Assembly (NCBI RefSeq): GCF_003261585.1
Contig: NZ_POVU01000001.1
Span: 62,001-126,000 of the forward strand
Reading direction: 5' to 3'
DNA length: 64,000 nucleotides
DNA from: Acinetobacter sp. MB5
Lineage (GTDB): Bacteria; Pseudomonadota; Gammaproteobacteria; Pseudomonadales; Moraxellaceae
Shown: piece after piece, positions 1-8,800 of the stretch
Layout: each line of letters opens with the position of its first letter
Numbering within the stretch: position 1 is the stretch's first letter
Program-made: the position numbers and the translations under genes
The notes under the pieces: generated by a model
Databases searched by the model: none
The model's input: the letters and a program-made list of their open reading frames with translations, nothing else
Told to the model about the DNA's origin: nothing

Positions 1-1307
1 GTGCTGCCTTCACGTTTAGCCAAGATCTAAAAGAACATCATCAGATTTCACAAGTGCACAACATCAAAATTGAGTTGTTTGGATCACTGTCATCAACAGG
101 CATTGGACATGGTACCGACAAAGCAACCATTTTAGGACTCATGGGATATGAGCCAGAAAGTATCGATACTCAACTCACTGAAAATTTAATCAAAACCACA
201 CTCGAACAAAAATACCTGACACTTAATGGTGAACAACGTATCGCATTTGATTATTCACAAGATGTGATCTTTATTGATGAGCCACTGACTTACCATCCTA
301 ACGCGATGCGTTTAACCGCATATGGTGCTCAAGATCAGGTTGTATATCAAAATACTTATTACTCTGTGGGTGGTGGTTTTATTGTGGATGAAAGTCAAAG
401 TCAACACGGAAACGTGGTCGATGACGATACTCCAATTCCTTTCCCATTTCGTACTGCCAAACAATTACTTGCACTCTGCAAACAGCATAATTTAAGTGTC
501 AGCCAGCTCATGCTCGAAAATGAGAAATGCTGGCGCAGTGAAACTGAGATTCGCAGTAAAATTATGCATATTTGGCAGGTGATGCAAACCTGTATTCAAA
601 ATGGTCTGCAAAATGAAGGGATTCTCCCTGGTGGACTCAATGTCAGACGACGCGCCAAAAAAATTCACCAACAGCTCATTCAAAAGAAAAATTCGAACCT
701 GATTGATACGACTTTTACTGCGATGGAATGGGTAAACCTATTTGCTTTAGCCGTCAATGAAGAAAATGCCGCAGGTGGTCGTGTCGTCACAGCACCGACC
801 AACGGCGCAGCAGGCATTATTCCTGCGGTTTTGTATTATTACGTGACTTTTTCACAAGATTTGTCCGAAGAAAAAATCGTGAATTTCTTCTTGAGTGCAG
901 CAGCAGTCGGCATTTTATGTAAGTTGCAGGCATCTATTTCAGGGGCTGAAGTCGGCTGCCAAGGTGAAGTCGGTTCAGCTTGCTCTATGGCATCGGCAGG
1001 TCTAGCCGAAATTTTAGGGGGAACCCCAGCCCAAGTCGAACATGCAGCGGAAATTGGTCTGGAGCATAACTTAGGTTTGACCTGCGATCCTGTTGGTGGC
1101 TTAGTCCAAATTCCATGTATTGAACGCAATGCGATTGCTGCGGTGAAAGCCATTAATGCGGCGCAAATGGCACTCCATGATGATGGTGAGCATTTTATTT
1201 CACTCGATAAAGTGATTCAGACCATGAAGGAAACAGGCAAAGATATGTCTGATAAATATAAGGAAACATCTAAAGGTGGTTTAGCCGTCAATGCGATTGA
1301 ATGTTGA
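1..1307 (+). CDS. sdaA: L-serine ammonia-lyase (iron-sulfur type), 5' end outside window
   Basis: Deaminates L-serine to pyruvate and ammonia in the cytosol. The reading frame is open back to base 3, so the gene begins before the window; the GTG at 54 is internal, because the family carries its N-terminal ACT-like segment before the visible [13 protein letters not shown] motif. The visible part shows the catalytic-domain signature [19 protein letters not shown] and the cysteines expected to hold the 4Fe-4S cluster ([14 protein letters not shown], then CDPVGG and IPCIERN). It ends with TGA at 1305-1307 and is followed by an intrinsic terminator, so it is the last gene of its transcript. The symbol sdaA is used by family; sdaB would be equally possible, since Acinetobacter may hold more than one paralogue. 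Confidence 0.93.
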   Translation, partial: AAFTFSQDLKEHHQISQVHNIKIELFGSLSSTGIGHGTDKATILGLMGYEPESIDTQLTENLIKTTLEQKYLTLNGEQRIAFDYSQDVIFIDEPLTYHPNAMRLTAYGAQDQVVYQNTYYSVGGGFIVDESQSQHGNVVDDDTPIPFPFRTAKQLLALCKQHNLSVSQLMLENEKCWRSETEIRSKIMHIWQVMQTCIQNGLQNEGILPGGLNVRRRAKKIHQQLIQKKNSNLIDTTFTAMEWVNLFALAVNEENAAGGRVVTAPTNGAAGIIPAVLYYYVTFSQDLSEEKIVNFFLSAAAVGILCKLQASISGAEVGCQGEVGSACSMASAGLAEILGGTPAQVEHAAEIGLEHNLGLTCDPVGGLVQIPCIERNAIAAVKAINAAQMALHDDGEHFISLDKVIQTMKETGKDMSDKYKETSKGGLAVNAIEC

Positions 1308-1367
1308 TGGTTGCTCGCCTCATTCTATTTAAAATTTAAGCATTTCAATTTAGTGTAATAAAAACCT

Positions 1368-1399
1368 AAAAAAGCGAGTGATTTCCCACTCGCTTTTTT
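1368..1399. terminator. Bidirectional rho-independent terminator
   Basis: Inverted repeat AGCGAGTG / CACTCGCT with a six-base loop, A-run before and T-run after. It lies between the convergent serine ammonia-lyase and NIPSNAP genes and can serve both. Confidence 0.85.
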
Positions 1400-1420
1400 A
1401 ATAGATTCAATCTTTAATCA

Positions 1421-2038
1421 TCACTTCAACGGCGAAATTGCTGTTGGCAAAGCAATCATCGATTGCATTTCATGTGTCAACCACTGTGGCCCACCTTTTG
1501 GTGGCCAGATTCCATCTGCTACAGCTTTAGTACGTACTTCAGAGCGCTGATTCAATGAAGCATACGGCCAGATACTCACAATACGCGGTGTGCCGTCCAG
1601 TGCATACATTGCTACAGTCAATTTTGAATATTCGGTTCGTGTTGGCACGGCATTTTTCCATGCCTCAAGAACATGTGGTACGCCACCATGTTTTAACTCA
1701 TAGGTTCGAATTTCATACACAGGGCCAAATTCGCCAAGTTCAACCTCAGGCAAGAAGTCAAAACCTGCAAAATTTTCAACCGAATAACGAATGATATTTT
1801 CAGCCGCACCAAATAACTGCTCTTGCGCTGCCAAACGTGCATTCTCAGCATCCAGCTCAGATTGGGAAGCATAACTGCGTAGTATCACCACTTGGTTTAA
1901 TTGACCAATATCCGAAAAAAATACCCCCAAGAGCCGACCTTGTGCAGCAGCATCCTGATAAAAGCTCTGAATGCCTTGCGCAACAGCAGCCGTTGTTCCC
2001 ATTTTAATGGTGATATTGATGAGTTGATAAAGTTTCAT
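1421..2038 (-). CDS. NIPSNAP family protein
   Basis: A 205-residue soluble protein of the NIPSNAP family (dimeric alpha/beta-barrel-like fold). The family motif YEIRTYELKHG starts the second half, near residue 108, and is followed by a W and charged residues typical of these proteins. The first half (MKLYQLINITIKMG) has the same strand pattern, so it is a tandem of two related domains. The start at 2038 is chosen because GGAG lies nine bases upstream and the ATG overlaps the stop of the preceding flavoprotein as ATGA, which implies translational coupling. A longer frame to 2113 only extends into that gene. It is the last gene of the operon read from 8581. The biochemical role of such proteins in catabolic clusters is not known; a substrate-binding or accessory role is inference. 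Confidence 0.8.
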   Translation of the reverse strand: MKLYQLINITIKMGTTAAVAQGIQSFYQDAAAQGRLLGVFFSDIGQLNQVVILRSYASQSELDAENARLAAQEQLFGAAENIIRYSVENFAGFDFLPEVELGEFGPVYEIRTYELKHGGVPHVLEAWKNAVPTRTEYSKLTVAMYALDGTPRIVSIWPYASLNQRSEVRTKAVADGIWPPKGGPQWLTHEMQSMIALPTAISPLK

Positions 2039-3759
2039 GCGGATCTCCGTTGTTGCATGTTTGATATTGGTTGTTCGACAAGTTTTCCTGCGGCAAATTG
2101 AGCAATTCGCCACGCAAAGACCATGGCTGGGCCAAGCGTTGTTCCTGGACCAGGATATGTGCCTTTAAAAATTGAACTGAGATCATTTCCACAGGCAAAT
2201 AACCCAGAAATGACCTGATTATTGTGGTCGAGAACCCGACCATAAATATCTCCAGCCAAACCGCCACTGCTGGCGCAGTCCATCGGGGTTACTGCTAATG
2301 CGTAAAAAGGCCCTTGTTCGACTTTGCCCAGACACGGATTTGGCTTTACTTCTGGGTCACCGTTAAAGCGGTTCATAACCCCAGTCCCCTTGCCAAAATC
2401 GGTGTCTTCGCCTTGCTCTACTAAATGATTAAAACGCTGAACGGTATCCACCAGACCTTGGGGTTGAATGCCGACTTTTTTTGCCAGTTCGTCGAGTGTA
2501 TTGGCTGAATATAGATAGTTATTTTTTAAGTAATAATTGAGCTGTTTTGCACCAGGTAGAACAAAACCCAGACCGTATTTTTGTATCGCAGTATGATCAC
2601 AGATTAAATAGGACTGGATTTTATCTTTGCCCTGATTGCTGCGGATTTGTGCCATACAAAAATCATGATAAGAGTCAGATTCATTGACAAAGCGCTTGCC
2701 ATCGTCATTGACAGCAATCACACCTGGTTTGGCTCGATCTAAAATGATGTGTGGCCAAATCGCCTTATATCCGTTGGCATGGGTATGAATCGAACAAGGA
2801 AAATACAGCACACTACTGTCTACAGACGGGTCGAGTTTTGCACCTACTGCTATCGCCTGTGTCAAGCCATCACCTGTATTTGAAGTGGGTGATAAAGAAT
2901 CTTTCAGCATGGCTTTAGGAAATAATTGCTCACGAAGCTGCGTATTCCAGCCGACACCACCTGTTGCCAGTACCACCCCCTGACGCGTACGAATGGTTTG
3001 TAGCCCCTGTTCAGTCTGGATTTTTGCGCCGACCACCTTGCCATTTTCCAGCAGCAGTTCTTGCAACGGTGAATTGAACCAGACAGGTACATGCTGCTGT
3101 TTTAAATTATAAAACAGGCTACCCACCAAGGCATTCCCCATGACCAAACGTGTCCCGCGTGAAAAGCGTAGACGTGACAGAAAATATGGCAGCACCACTT
3201 TAAAAGTCGTCATCAGGTTTTGCAGGCTACTCAGCGGATTCAGCAAGGCATTCAGTTCACTGCGGTTAACCATCATCCCGCCCAAGCCCATAAATTCAGG
3301 ACGTGGTGGGCGGACATACTGAAAGTCTGCCCCCAAAACCCTACCATCGAATTCGGCAGGCGCTAAAGCTCGTCCACCCAATGCTTCACCTGGCTGATTT
3401 TTAATGTAATCTGGATGTGCCAGACAAGCATTCAGTTTGACTGTGGTTTTTTCATCCAGTTCACGAATCATGTCGGCACTAGATGCTAAAAATGCTTCGC
3501 GTAATTCTTCGCCACCGCGATTTCCAACCACGGACTTTAGAAAAATACGCGCCTGTTCTACATCATCAGGAACGCCTGCCTGTACGCTCAGATGCGACCC
3601 CGGTGCCCAAACAGTGCCTCCCGAGGTTGCCGATGTTCCGCCCACTTGCCCTGCCTTTTCACAGAGCAGCACTTCTAATCCGTTTAATTTGGCAAACAGC
3701 GCAGCCGACATGCCTGCCGCACCGCCACCAATCACCAATAAATCGACCTGTTTATCCAT
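2035..3759 (-). CDS. FAD-dependent oxidoreductase, 3-ketosteroid dehydrogenase-like
   Basis: A 574-residue flavoprotein of the fumarate reductase / 3-ketosteroid delta-1-dehydrogenase superfamily, which inserts or removes C=C bonds next to a carbonyl. Seen: the N-terminal dinucleotide fold VIGGGAAGMSAALFA (residues about 9-23), the GGTSATSGGTVWAPG flavin loop, and the C-terminal FAD motif FACGNDLSSIFKGTYPGPG followed by TTLGPAMVFAWRIA. No signal peptide or haem motif, so probably cytosolic. AAGGAG precedes the ATG. It lies 24 bases after a second flavoprotein of the same family; the two are divergent paralogues, perhaps acting in sequence on a hydroaromatic ring. The substrate cannot be read from sequence; steroid activity itself is doubtful because no other steroid genes are nearby. 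Confidence 0.82.
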   Translation of the reverse strand: MDKQVDLLVIGGGAAGMSAALFAKLNGLEVLLCEKAGQVGGTSATSGGTVWAPGSHLSVQAGVPDDVEQARIFLKSVVGNRGGEELREAFLASSADMIRELDEKTTVKLNACLAHPDYIKNQPGEALGGRALAPAEFDGRVLGADFQYVRPPRPEFMGLGGMMVNRSELNALLNPLSSLQNLMTTFKVVLPYFLSRLRFSRGTRLVMGNALVGSLFYNLKQQHVPVWFNSPLQELLLENGKVVGAKIQTEQGLQTIRTRQGVVLATGGVGWNTQLREQLFPKAMLKDSLSPTSNTGDGLTQAIAVGAKLDPSVDSSVLYFPCSIHTHANGYKAIWPHIILDRAKPGVIAVNDDGKRFVNESDSYHDFCMAQIRSNQGKDKIQSYLICDHTAIQKYGLGFVLPGAKQLNYYLKNNYLYSANTLDELAKKVGIQPQGLVDTVQRFNHLVEQGEDTDFGKGTGVMNRFNGDPEVKPNPCLGKVEQGPFYALAVTPMDCASSGGLAGDIYGRVLDHNNQVISGLFACGNDLSSIFKGTYPGPGTTLGPAMVFAWRIAQFAAGKLVEQPISNMQQRRSA

Positions 3760-3783
3760 TTTGATTTCTCCTTAAATCTGTTG

Positions 3784-5550
3784 CTATGACATTTCAAATG
3801 GAGCAGCAGCCTGAGCGTGTTCTGCAATTTTCTTCGCTGCCAAATAGCCAAAAGTCATGGCCGGCCCTAAGGTAATTCCGCCACTTGGATATTGCCCACC
3901 CATAATGCTGTTCAGGTCATTGCCCGCAGCATATAAGCCCTCAATGGGTTGTCGGGTTTGTTTGTGCAGCACACGTGCGGATTCATCCGTGATTAATCCA
4001 GCAAATGTCCCTAGACTGCCTGGTACCACTTCCACCGCATAAAATGGCCCGCTCTCAATCGGAGCAATACAAGGATTTGGTTTGTGATCAGCATCGCCTT
4101 GTGCCTTTTGGTACGGTGTTGTGCCACGTTGAAATTCAGGGTCTTGCCCTTTTCGGGCATGCAGATTGTATTGCGCTACGGTTTGCTGGAATTGCACAGG
4201 ATCAATCCCACATGCATTTGCTAGTGCTTGTAGATTCTCACCACACTTCAAATAACCGTTGTCCAGCCAAGTCTGCATGGAAATCGGAAATGGTTTGACT
4301 GCACCCAGACCATAACGGCGGATAAATTGATGATCACAGATTAGCCAGCAATGGGCCTGTTCACCCGATGCAGTCTGCTGAAACAAACTTTTGATAAAGG
4401 CTGGATAAGAATCGCCTTCATTGGTAAAACGGCGACCATTGGCTAAAACGGCGATCAGCCCTGGCTTGCCACGCTCGACCAAATGTGGAAATCGTCCTAA
4501 GGTTCCATCTAAACGCGGTATGAGAGAAACAGGTGCCCACGCACCCGACCACGGCAAATGCTGTTCAACTTCCGCCCCAATGGCTTCGGCAGCATTTAAA
4601 CCATCGCCTGTATTGGTTTCAGGTGCTGCCGAGTGATGTGGTGTACCTTCTGCCACATGCTTAAATAGACTGCGTTTGCGCTGTTCATCATGCGGAAAAC
4701 CACCCGTTGCCAAAACCACAGCATGCTTGGCAGTGATTTTGACGATACCTGTCGGAGTCGAGAAATATGCACCCGTCACTCGACCATTCACACAAACCAG
4801 TTCAGTCATGGCATGGTTTGCCAGAAGCTCGACCTGTTGATCAAATGCTGACTTGAGTAAACGTGCCACAAGCGCATTGCCGTTCACAATCTGGGTCGAA
4901 CGCTTTCTGAAAATCAGATCAATAAAATGTCGTAATACACGTTTGGTTGCATAAACAAAGGAAGAAATGGCACTAAACGTATTAATGAAGTGCTTCATGT
5001 CAGCACCCGAAGCAATTCCCATTCCCCACAAAGTGGTTTCAGGAATCGCTGGGCGCAACACATGCAAATGCTGTCCCAGCAGACGACCATCATAGGGTGC
5101 AGCCACTATTGAACGCCACCCAACACGTGACCCTGATACATCAAAGAAATCAGGCACTGCACGACCAATCTCGAATTTCACCTCCGTGTTTTTTTCGAAG
5201 AACTCGACCATTTTCGGTGCTTGAGTGAGATAGGTATGAATTTTGGTTTCATCATACTGTTCACCCAAAACATTCTTTAAATATTGCTTGGGTGCAGCAA
5301 TCGGTTCAGCCTGTCCTTCACGCTCGGCATGTGGCGTATTGGGAATCCATAACCAGCCCCCCGAAACGGCTGAAGTACCACCAAACACACTGGCTTTTTC
5401 CGCCACAATCACTTTCAGCCCATCATGTGCAGCGGTAACTGCACTAGACAGCCCGCCCGCTCCCGAACCAATGACCAGCACATCACATTCGTATTGTTTG
5501 CGGATCGGGAGCAATGGCATTTGCAATGAGTATTGGGTTGTCGCATTCAT
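3784..5550 (-). CDS. FAD-dependent oxidoreductase, second KSTD-like paralogue
   Basis: A 588-residue flavoprotein of the same superfamily as its downstream neighbour. The N-terminal FAD fold VIGSGAGGLSSAVTAAHDG begins near residue 27 after an extension that is not a signal peptide; GGTSAVSGGWLWIPN and the C-terminal AAGNDLNSIMGGQYPSGG complete the FAD site. The conserved G-[DE]-x-NAA-type loop of KSTDs is seen as NTGDGLNAAEAIGAEV. It begins five bases after the TIM-barrel gene ends, with a weak GGGG ribosome site, so translation is probably coupled. Family knowledge supports dehydrogenation of a cyclic ketone or acid; the actual substrate is unknown. Context (transporter of the aromatic-acid family, AroE-like enzyme) suggests a hydroaromatic acid. 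Confidence 0.82.
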   Translation of the reverse strand: MNATTQYSLQMPLLPIRKQYECDVLVIGSGAGGLSSAVTAAHDGLKVIVAEKASVFGGTSAVSGGWLWIPNTPHAEREGQAEPIAAPKQYLKNVLGEQYDETKIHTYLTQAPKMVEFFEKNTEVKFEIGRAVPDFFDVSGSRVGWRSIVAAPYDGRLLGQHLHVLRPAIPETTLWGMGIASGADMKHFINTFSAISSFVYATKRVLRHFIDLIFRKRSTQIVNGNALVARLLKSAFDQQVELLANHAMTELVCVNGRVTGAYFSTPTGIVKITAKHAVVLATGGFPHDEQRKRSLFKHVAEGTPHHSAAPETNTGDGLNAAEAIGAEVEQHLPWSGAWAPVSLIPRLDGTLGRFPHLVERGKPGLIAVLANGRRFTNEGDSYPAFIKSLFQQTASGEQAHCWLICDHQFIRRYGLGAVKPFPISMQTWLDNGYLKCGENLQALANACGIDPVQFQQTVAQYNLHARKGQDPEFQRGTTPYQKAQGDADHKPNPCIAPIESGPFYAVEVVPGSLGTFAGLITDESARVLHKQTRQPIEGLYAAGNDLNSIMGGQYPSGGITLGPAMTFGYLAAKKIAEHAQAAAPFEMS

Positions 5551-5555
5551 AAGAG

Positions 5556-6383
5556 TTACCCCGCAACAGCGTCCTGCTGGGCTTGCGCAACAAGTTGCTG
5601 TATGGCATTAAAATTGATTTGTGCACGTTCCAGTGCAGGTCGTGCTGCCAAAGCCTGATTCGGTACTTCCGCAGCGAACATTAAGTTCTCAGGCAAGGCG
5701 CGAATTAGCCCTACCAGATCAAGTTCGCCCTGACCTGGCACCAAACGATTGCCTCGGGCAATCTTGATGAGCCCTTCATCACTCGGATCATATTCAGCCA
5801 GTGCATCACAGAGCTGGACATAGTTCAGACGTGCTGGACCCAGTGCTTTCACCTGTTCAAGCGTTGAATCAGAACGAGCAAAATGCAGCGCATCAATCAA
5901 AATCGCAGCGTTGTCCTGCCCCGATGCCGACACGATTTGCTCGGCTTGCGCCAAGTTTTTGACATGAGTCCACGGCATAAATTCCAGATCACAACTCAAA
6001 CCATAGCGTTTGCTCAGTTCGCAAAATTCGGCAAAGTGCTGAATCAGGCGTGCCTGTTCAGGGTCATTGCCTGCAACCAAAATATGTTGAGCGCCAAGCT
6101 GCTGTGCCACGTCTAAAAATTGCAGATATTTTTTTGAATCAAAGTCTGGTGTGATTCGTACAATTTCAACATCTGCCACGCGCACCCCTGTATCCTTCAA
6201 GACTGCACGGGTTTCGCGAATCAGTTGACTCTGGGTCAATATCGGATAGTCAGCTTCATTGGGTGCCGCAGGCAGCAGGCGTAAGCCCACTGCTGCATAG
6301 CCACACTGCGCTGCAATTTTGACGGCTTCTACAGGGCTAACATCTGCCACCGTCAAAAAAGAAAGTGAGTATTCACGCGGCAT
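5556..6383 (-). CDS. Sugar phosphate isomerase/epimerase-like TIM-barrel protein
   Basis: A 275-residue protein of the xylose isomerase-like TIM-barrel superfamily (AP endonuclease 2 fold). Visible signatures are the N-terminal AVKIAAQCGYAAVGLRL, a mid-protein acidic ligand in CDLEFMPWTHVKN, ILIDALHFARS with the D and H of a metal site, YVQLCDALAEY, and a C-terminal FAAEVPNQAL with Glu. The ATG at 6383 is used, with GGAG seven bases upstream; it lies inside the end of the AroE-like gene (11-base overlap). Bacterial 3-dehydroshikimate dehydratases (QuiC/AsbF type) have this fold, and an AroE-like neighbour makes that a reasonable guess, but sugar or inositol isomerases look similar, so the reaction is left open. 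Confidence 0.78.
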   Translation of the reverse strand: MPREYSLSFLTVADVSPVEAVKIAAQCGYAAVGLRLLPAAPNEADYPILTQSQLIRETRAVLKDTGVRVADVEIVRITPDFDSKKYLQFLDVAQQLGAQHILVAGNDPEQARLIQHFAEFCELSKRYGLSCDLEFMPWTHVKNLAQAEQIVSASGQDNAAILIDALHFARSDSTLEQVKALGPARLNYVQLCDALAEYDPSDEGLIKIARGNRLVPGQGELDLVGLIRALPENLMFAAEVPNQALAARPALERAQINFNAIQQLVAQAQQDAVAG

Positions 6384-7188
6384 CCTGTTGCTCCTGTTCA
6401 CTTTTCAGTAAGTACGCCACCATCAGGTCACGTACCTGCACAAACATGTCTGTCCCCTTCACTGCGGTACAACCCAAAGCTTCAGCCTGCTGAATAAACG
6501 GCGTATTTTCGGGTTTAGTCACCACATCTGCCACCGACATGCTGACAGTCAGTTTGTCTAACTGAAATGCTGCTGATGAATCACCATTCATCCCCATCGG
6601 GGTTGCATTCACTACCACATCAAAACCTGTCGGGTCGTTGTCATGTGCTGTTACTTTGCCTTTACCCAACTGTTGCAGCTGCTCGACCAGTTGTTGTTGA
6701 CGGGTTTGATCGACATCAAAAATTGCCAGTTCAGCGACATCTGCAAGCAGCAATTCATAAGCAATGGCTTTACCTGCACCCCCAGCACCCGCCAAAATGG
6801 CACGCTTATCTTTCAGTTCAATTGACTGGTTACGAATCGCCTGCACCATGCCTTTACCATCGAGCATGTCGCCTTCCCAACCCTCTTCACAGCGACGAAT
6901 GGTGTTGACCGCTCCAATAAACTGCGCACGTGGCGTGAGTTTCTGACAGCAGCCCAAAGCTGAAATCTTGTGTGGCACAGTCACAATCAGTCCATCGGTA
7001 TTGTTCAAGTACAGATTTTGCTGAACAAAACTGGCAAAATGTTGAGGTGCAACATCGGCAGGTGCAACCAGTGCATTCAAGCCTTTTTTTGACAGTTCCA
7101 TAGTCACACCTTCAGGTGATTTCACTTGTACAATCGGGTGTCCGACCACAAAATAGAGACGAGTTGAGCCGTTCAATTGAATATCCAT
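6373..7188 (-). CDS. Shikimate/quinate dehydrogenase family protein
   Basis: A 271-residue member of the AroE family, which oxidises or reduces shikimate- or quinate-like substrates with NAD(P). Substrate domain: GHPIVQVKSPEGVT replaces the usual S-x-S motif (serine retained once), VTVPHK carries the catalytic lysine near residue 70, and MLDGKG keeps the catalytic aspartate of the NTDG motif although N and T are lost. Cofactor domain: GAGGAGKAIAYELL near residue 130. AAGGAG stands eight bases before the ATG. Divergent substrate motifs and its place in a catabolic operon argue against a role as the biosynthetic aroE; a degradative dehydrogenase acting on quinate, shikimate or an analogue is inferred. 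Confidence 0.85.
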   Translation of the reverse strand: MDIQLNGSTRLYFVVGHPIVQVKSPEGVTMELSKKGLNALVAPADVAPQHFASFVQQNLYLNNTDGLIVTVPHKISALGCCQKLTPRAQFIGAVNTIRRCEEGWEGDMLDGKGMVQAIRNQSIELKDKRAILAGAGGAGKAIAYELLLADVAELAIFDVDQTRQQQLVEQLQQLGKGKVTAHDNDPTGFDVVVNATPMGMNGDSSAAFQLDKLTVSMSVADVVTKPENTPFIQQAEALGCTAVKGTDMFVQVRDLMVAYLLKSEQEQQDAA

Positions 7189-7225
7189 TATTCAATCTCC
7201 TTGAAAATCTTAGACTTAGAAAATT

Positions 7226-8581
7226 TTAGATTTGAACTTTGTTCAGTTCTTGTTGACGCATTTTTTTAGGTGAATATGCCAGTTTCATAATGCACAGGGC
7301 GAGAATAATACCGACAGTAGGCAAACATAAAATCAGGAAAATTTTACTGGCTGCCCAACCTAAGCTGAGAAAATAAGCCCCTGCAAAAGCACTGCCCACA
7401 GCACCCAGGCGTCCGATACCGTGCATCCAGCTATTACCTGTTGCACGGGCAAATACTGGATAGAAAGAACTTGAAACGCTGTTCATGCCTGCATTCGCAC
7501 CATTCATCCACATCCCGATGAAAAAACACATCAAGCTATATAAGGTAAAGTTATGTCCCACTTCCCCCACTAACACCATGAAAATCACAGCCAATCCATA
7601 AGAAATGGCTAAACCAAAGTGCGGGCTGATCTTATCCATGACATAACCGCACACAATACATCCCACAGGCCCACCGAGTTGGTAAATGGCAGTAATCACA
7701 GATGCTTCACTGATGCTAAAACCAAATTCGTTACTCATCATTGGCAACCAGCTACCAAGCAAGTAAACAACGAACAGACCCGATGCATAGCTCCACCACA
7801 GTAAAAAGCTACCGAGTAAGTAAAATGGGCTGAGTACGGTTTTAACAGGATTATCTACGGTATCTGTTTTAGGTTGCGGTAAAACAAAGACCTTATTGCT
7901 GGTATCAAAATCTGGTGCAATCTGATGAATAATGGCATCAATTTCTGCTTTCGGATGGTGCTTGAGAACTTTATAACCAATGGATTCTGGCAATTTGAAA
8001 ACTGCAATCGTTGCCAAAATTAAAGGTAAAATCCCACCAATGATCATCATCGCATGCCAGCTAAAATGTGGAATTACCCATGCCGCAAGGAAGCCACCAA
8101 TTGCCGCACCAATGGTAAAACCACTCAAAATAATCGTCACTAAACGGGCATTCACTTTCATGGATGAGTAATCCGTTACCAAAGTCACCGCTTGAGGCAT
8201 TACACCCCCCATAAACAGGCCAGCGATAAAACGATAGATCATCAACTCATTGACATGGCTCGAAAGCGCAGCCAGTAAAGTAAATATTCCAAAACCAACC
8301 AAGTTGGTAATCAGCAGTTTTTTACGTCCAAATTTATCTGCAAGAGGGCCTGAGACCACTGCACCGACAGCCAGACCAATCAATGCCGCACTCATTACAG
8401 GAGCAAGGTCACTGGTCGTGATGCCCCATTCATGTTTGAGTACAGGAGCAACAAAGCCCATCACTGAAATATCAATACCATCGACAACGATGATCATTAA
8501 ACATAGAAAAATAACTAATCTTTGCAGCGGAGAAATCCGACTTTCATCGATAAACTCCCTTAAATTCACCTGTTGAGTCAT
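7226..8581 (-). CDS. MFS transporter, aromatic acid:H+ symporter (AAHS) type
   Basis: A 451-residue inner-membrane transporter with about twelve hydrophobic segments. It opens with a short cytosolic stretch (MTQQVNLREFIDES) and has the AAHS hallmark D-G-x-D in helix 1 (VVDGIDISVMGFVAP) and the loop 2-3 motif GPLADKFGRKKLL. This family (PcaK, BenK, VanK) takes up aromatic or hydroaromatic acids with protons. The ATG at 8581 is chosen because AGGGAG lies seven bases upstream; a frame to 8653 would enter the region facing the regulator. It is the first gene of the operon that continues to the AroE-like enzyme 37 bases on, and presumably imports the operon's substrate. Regulation is probably by the divergent IclR protein. 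Confidence 0.88.
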   Translation of the reverse strand: MTQQVNLREFIDESRISPLQRLVIFLCLMIIVVDGIDISVMGFVAPVLKHEWGITTSDLAPVMSAALIGLAVGAVVSGPLADKFGRKKLLITNLVGFGIFTLLAALSSHVNELMIYRFIAGLFMGGVMPQAVTLVTDYSSMKVNARLVTIILSGFTIGAAIGGFLAAWVIPHFSWHAMMIIGGILPLILATIAVFKLPESIGYKVLKHHPKAEIDAIIHQIAPDFDTSNKVFVLPQPKTDTVDNPVKTVLSPFYLLGSFLLWWSYASGLFVVYLLGSWLPMMSNEFGFSISEASVITAIYQLGGPVGCIVCGYVMDKISPHFGLAISYGLAVIFMVLVGEVGHNFTLYSLMCFFIGMWMNGANAGMNSVSSSFYPVFARATGNSWMHGIGRLGAVGSAFAGAYFLSLGWAASKIFLILCLPTVGIILALCIMKLAYSPKKMRQQELNKVQI

Positions 8582-8719
8582 GCACTTACTCCCTTGAGTG
8601 TCACCAGTAAAAATATGCGTTTTCCATCGCACGACTGGTTTTGTTGTTTTCATTCAGGTCATGAATTTTTAAAGCCAAGAAACCACCTTTTCTTGACGAA
8701 TCGATTTACCTCATTTGCA

Positions 8720-8783
8720 TTTCGGATAAAATCTACAGGTACTATAATTGGTTTTATTCATTTTTGGAACACTGTTCCAAAAA
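8720..8783 (+). promoter_or_regulatory. Promoter of IclR gene with perfect operator palindrome
   Basis: TTTCGG at 8720-8725, 17 bases, TATAAT at 8743-8748 forms a good sigma70 promoter towards the regulator. At 8761-8783 lies a perfect inverted repeat, TTTTTGGAAC and GTTCCAAAAA around ACT. The core TGGAAC-ACT-GTTCCA resembles known IclR-family boxes. Its place just after the start site predicts autorepression and control of the divergent transporter operon. Confidence 0.72.
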
Positions 8784-8800
8784 ATAATATTAGGATTTTT

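Noticed and set aside
54..1307. GTG at 54 as start of the serine ammonia-lyase
   Set aside because: The frame is open to base 3 and the upstream residues continue the family's N-terminal domain, so the true start is outside the window.
3437..3775. Plus-strand frames opposite the flavoprotein genes
   Set aside because: Shadows of the coding strand; composition and lack of ribosome sites do not support them.
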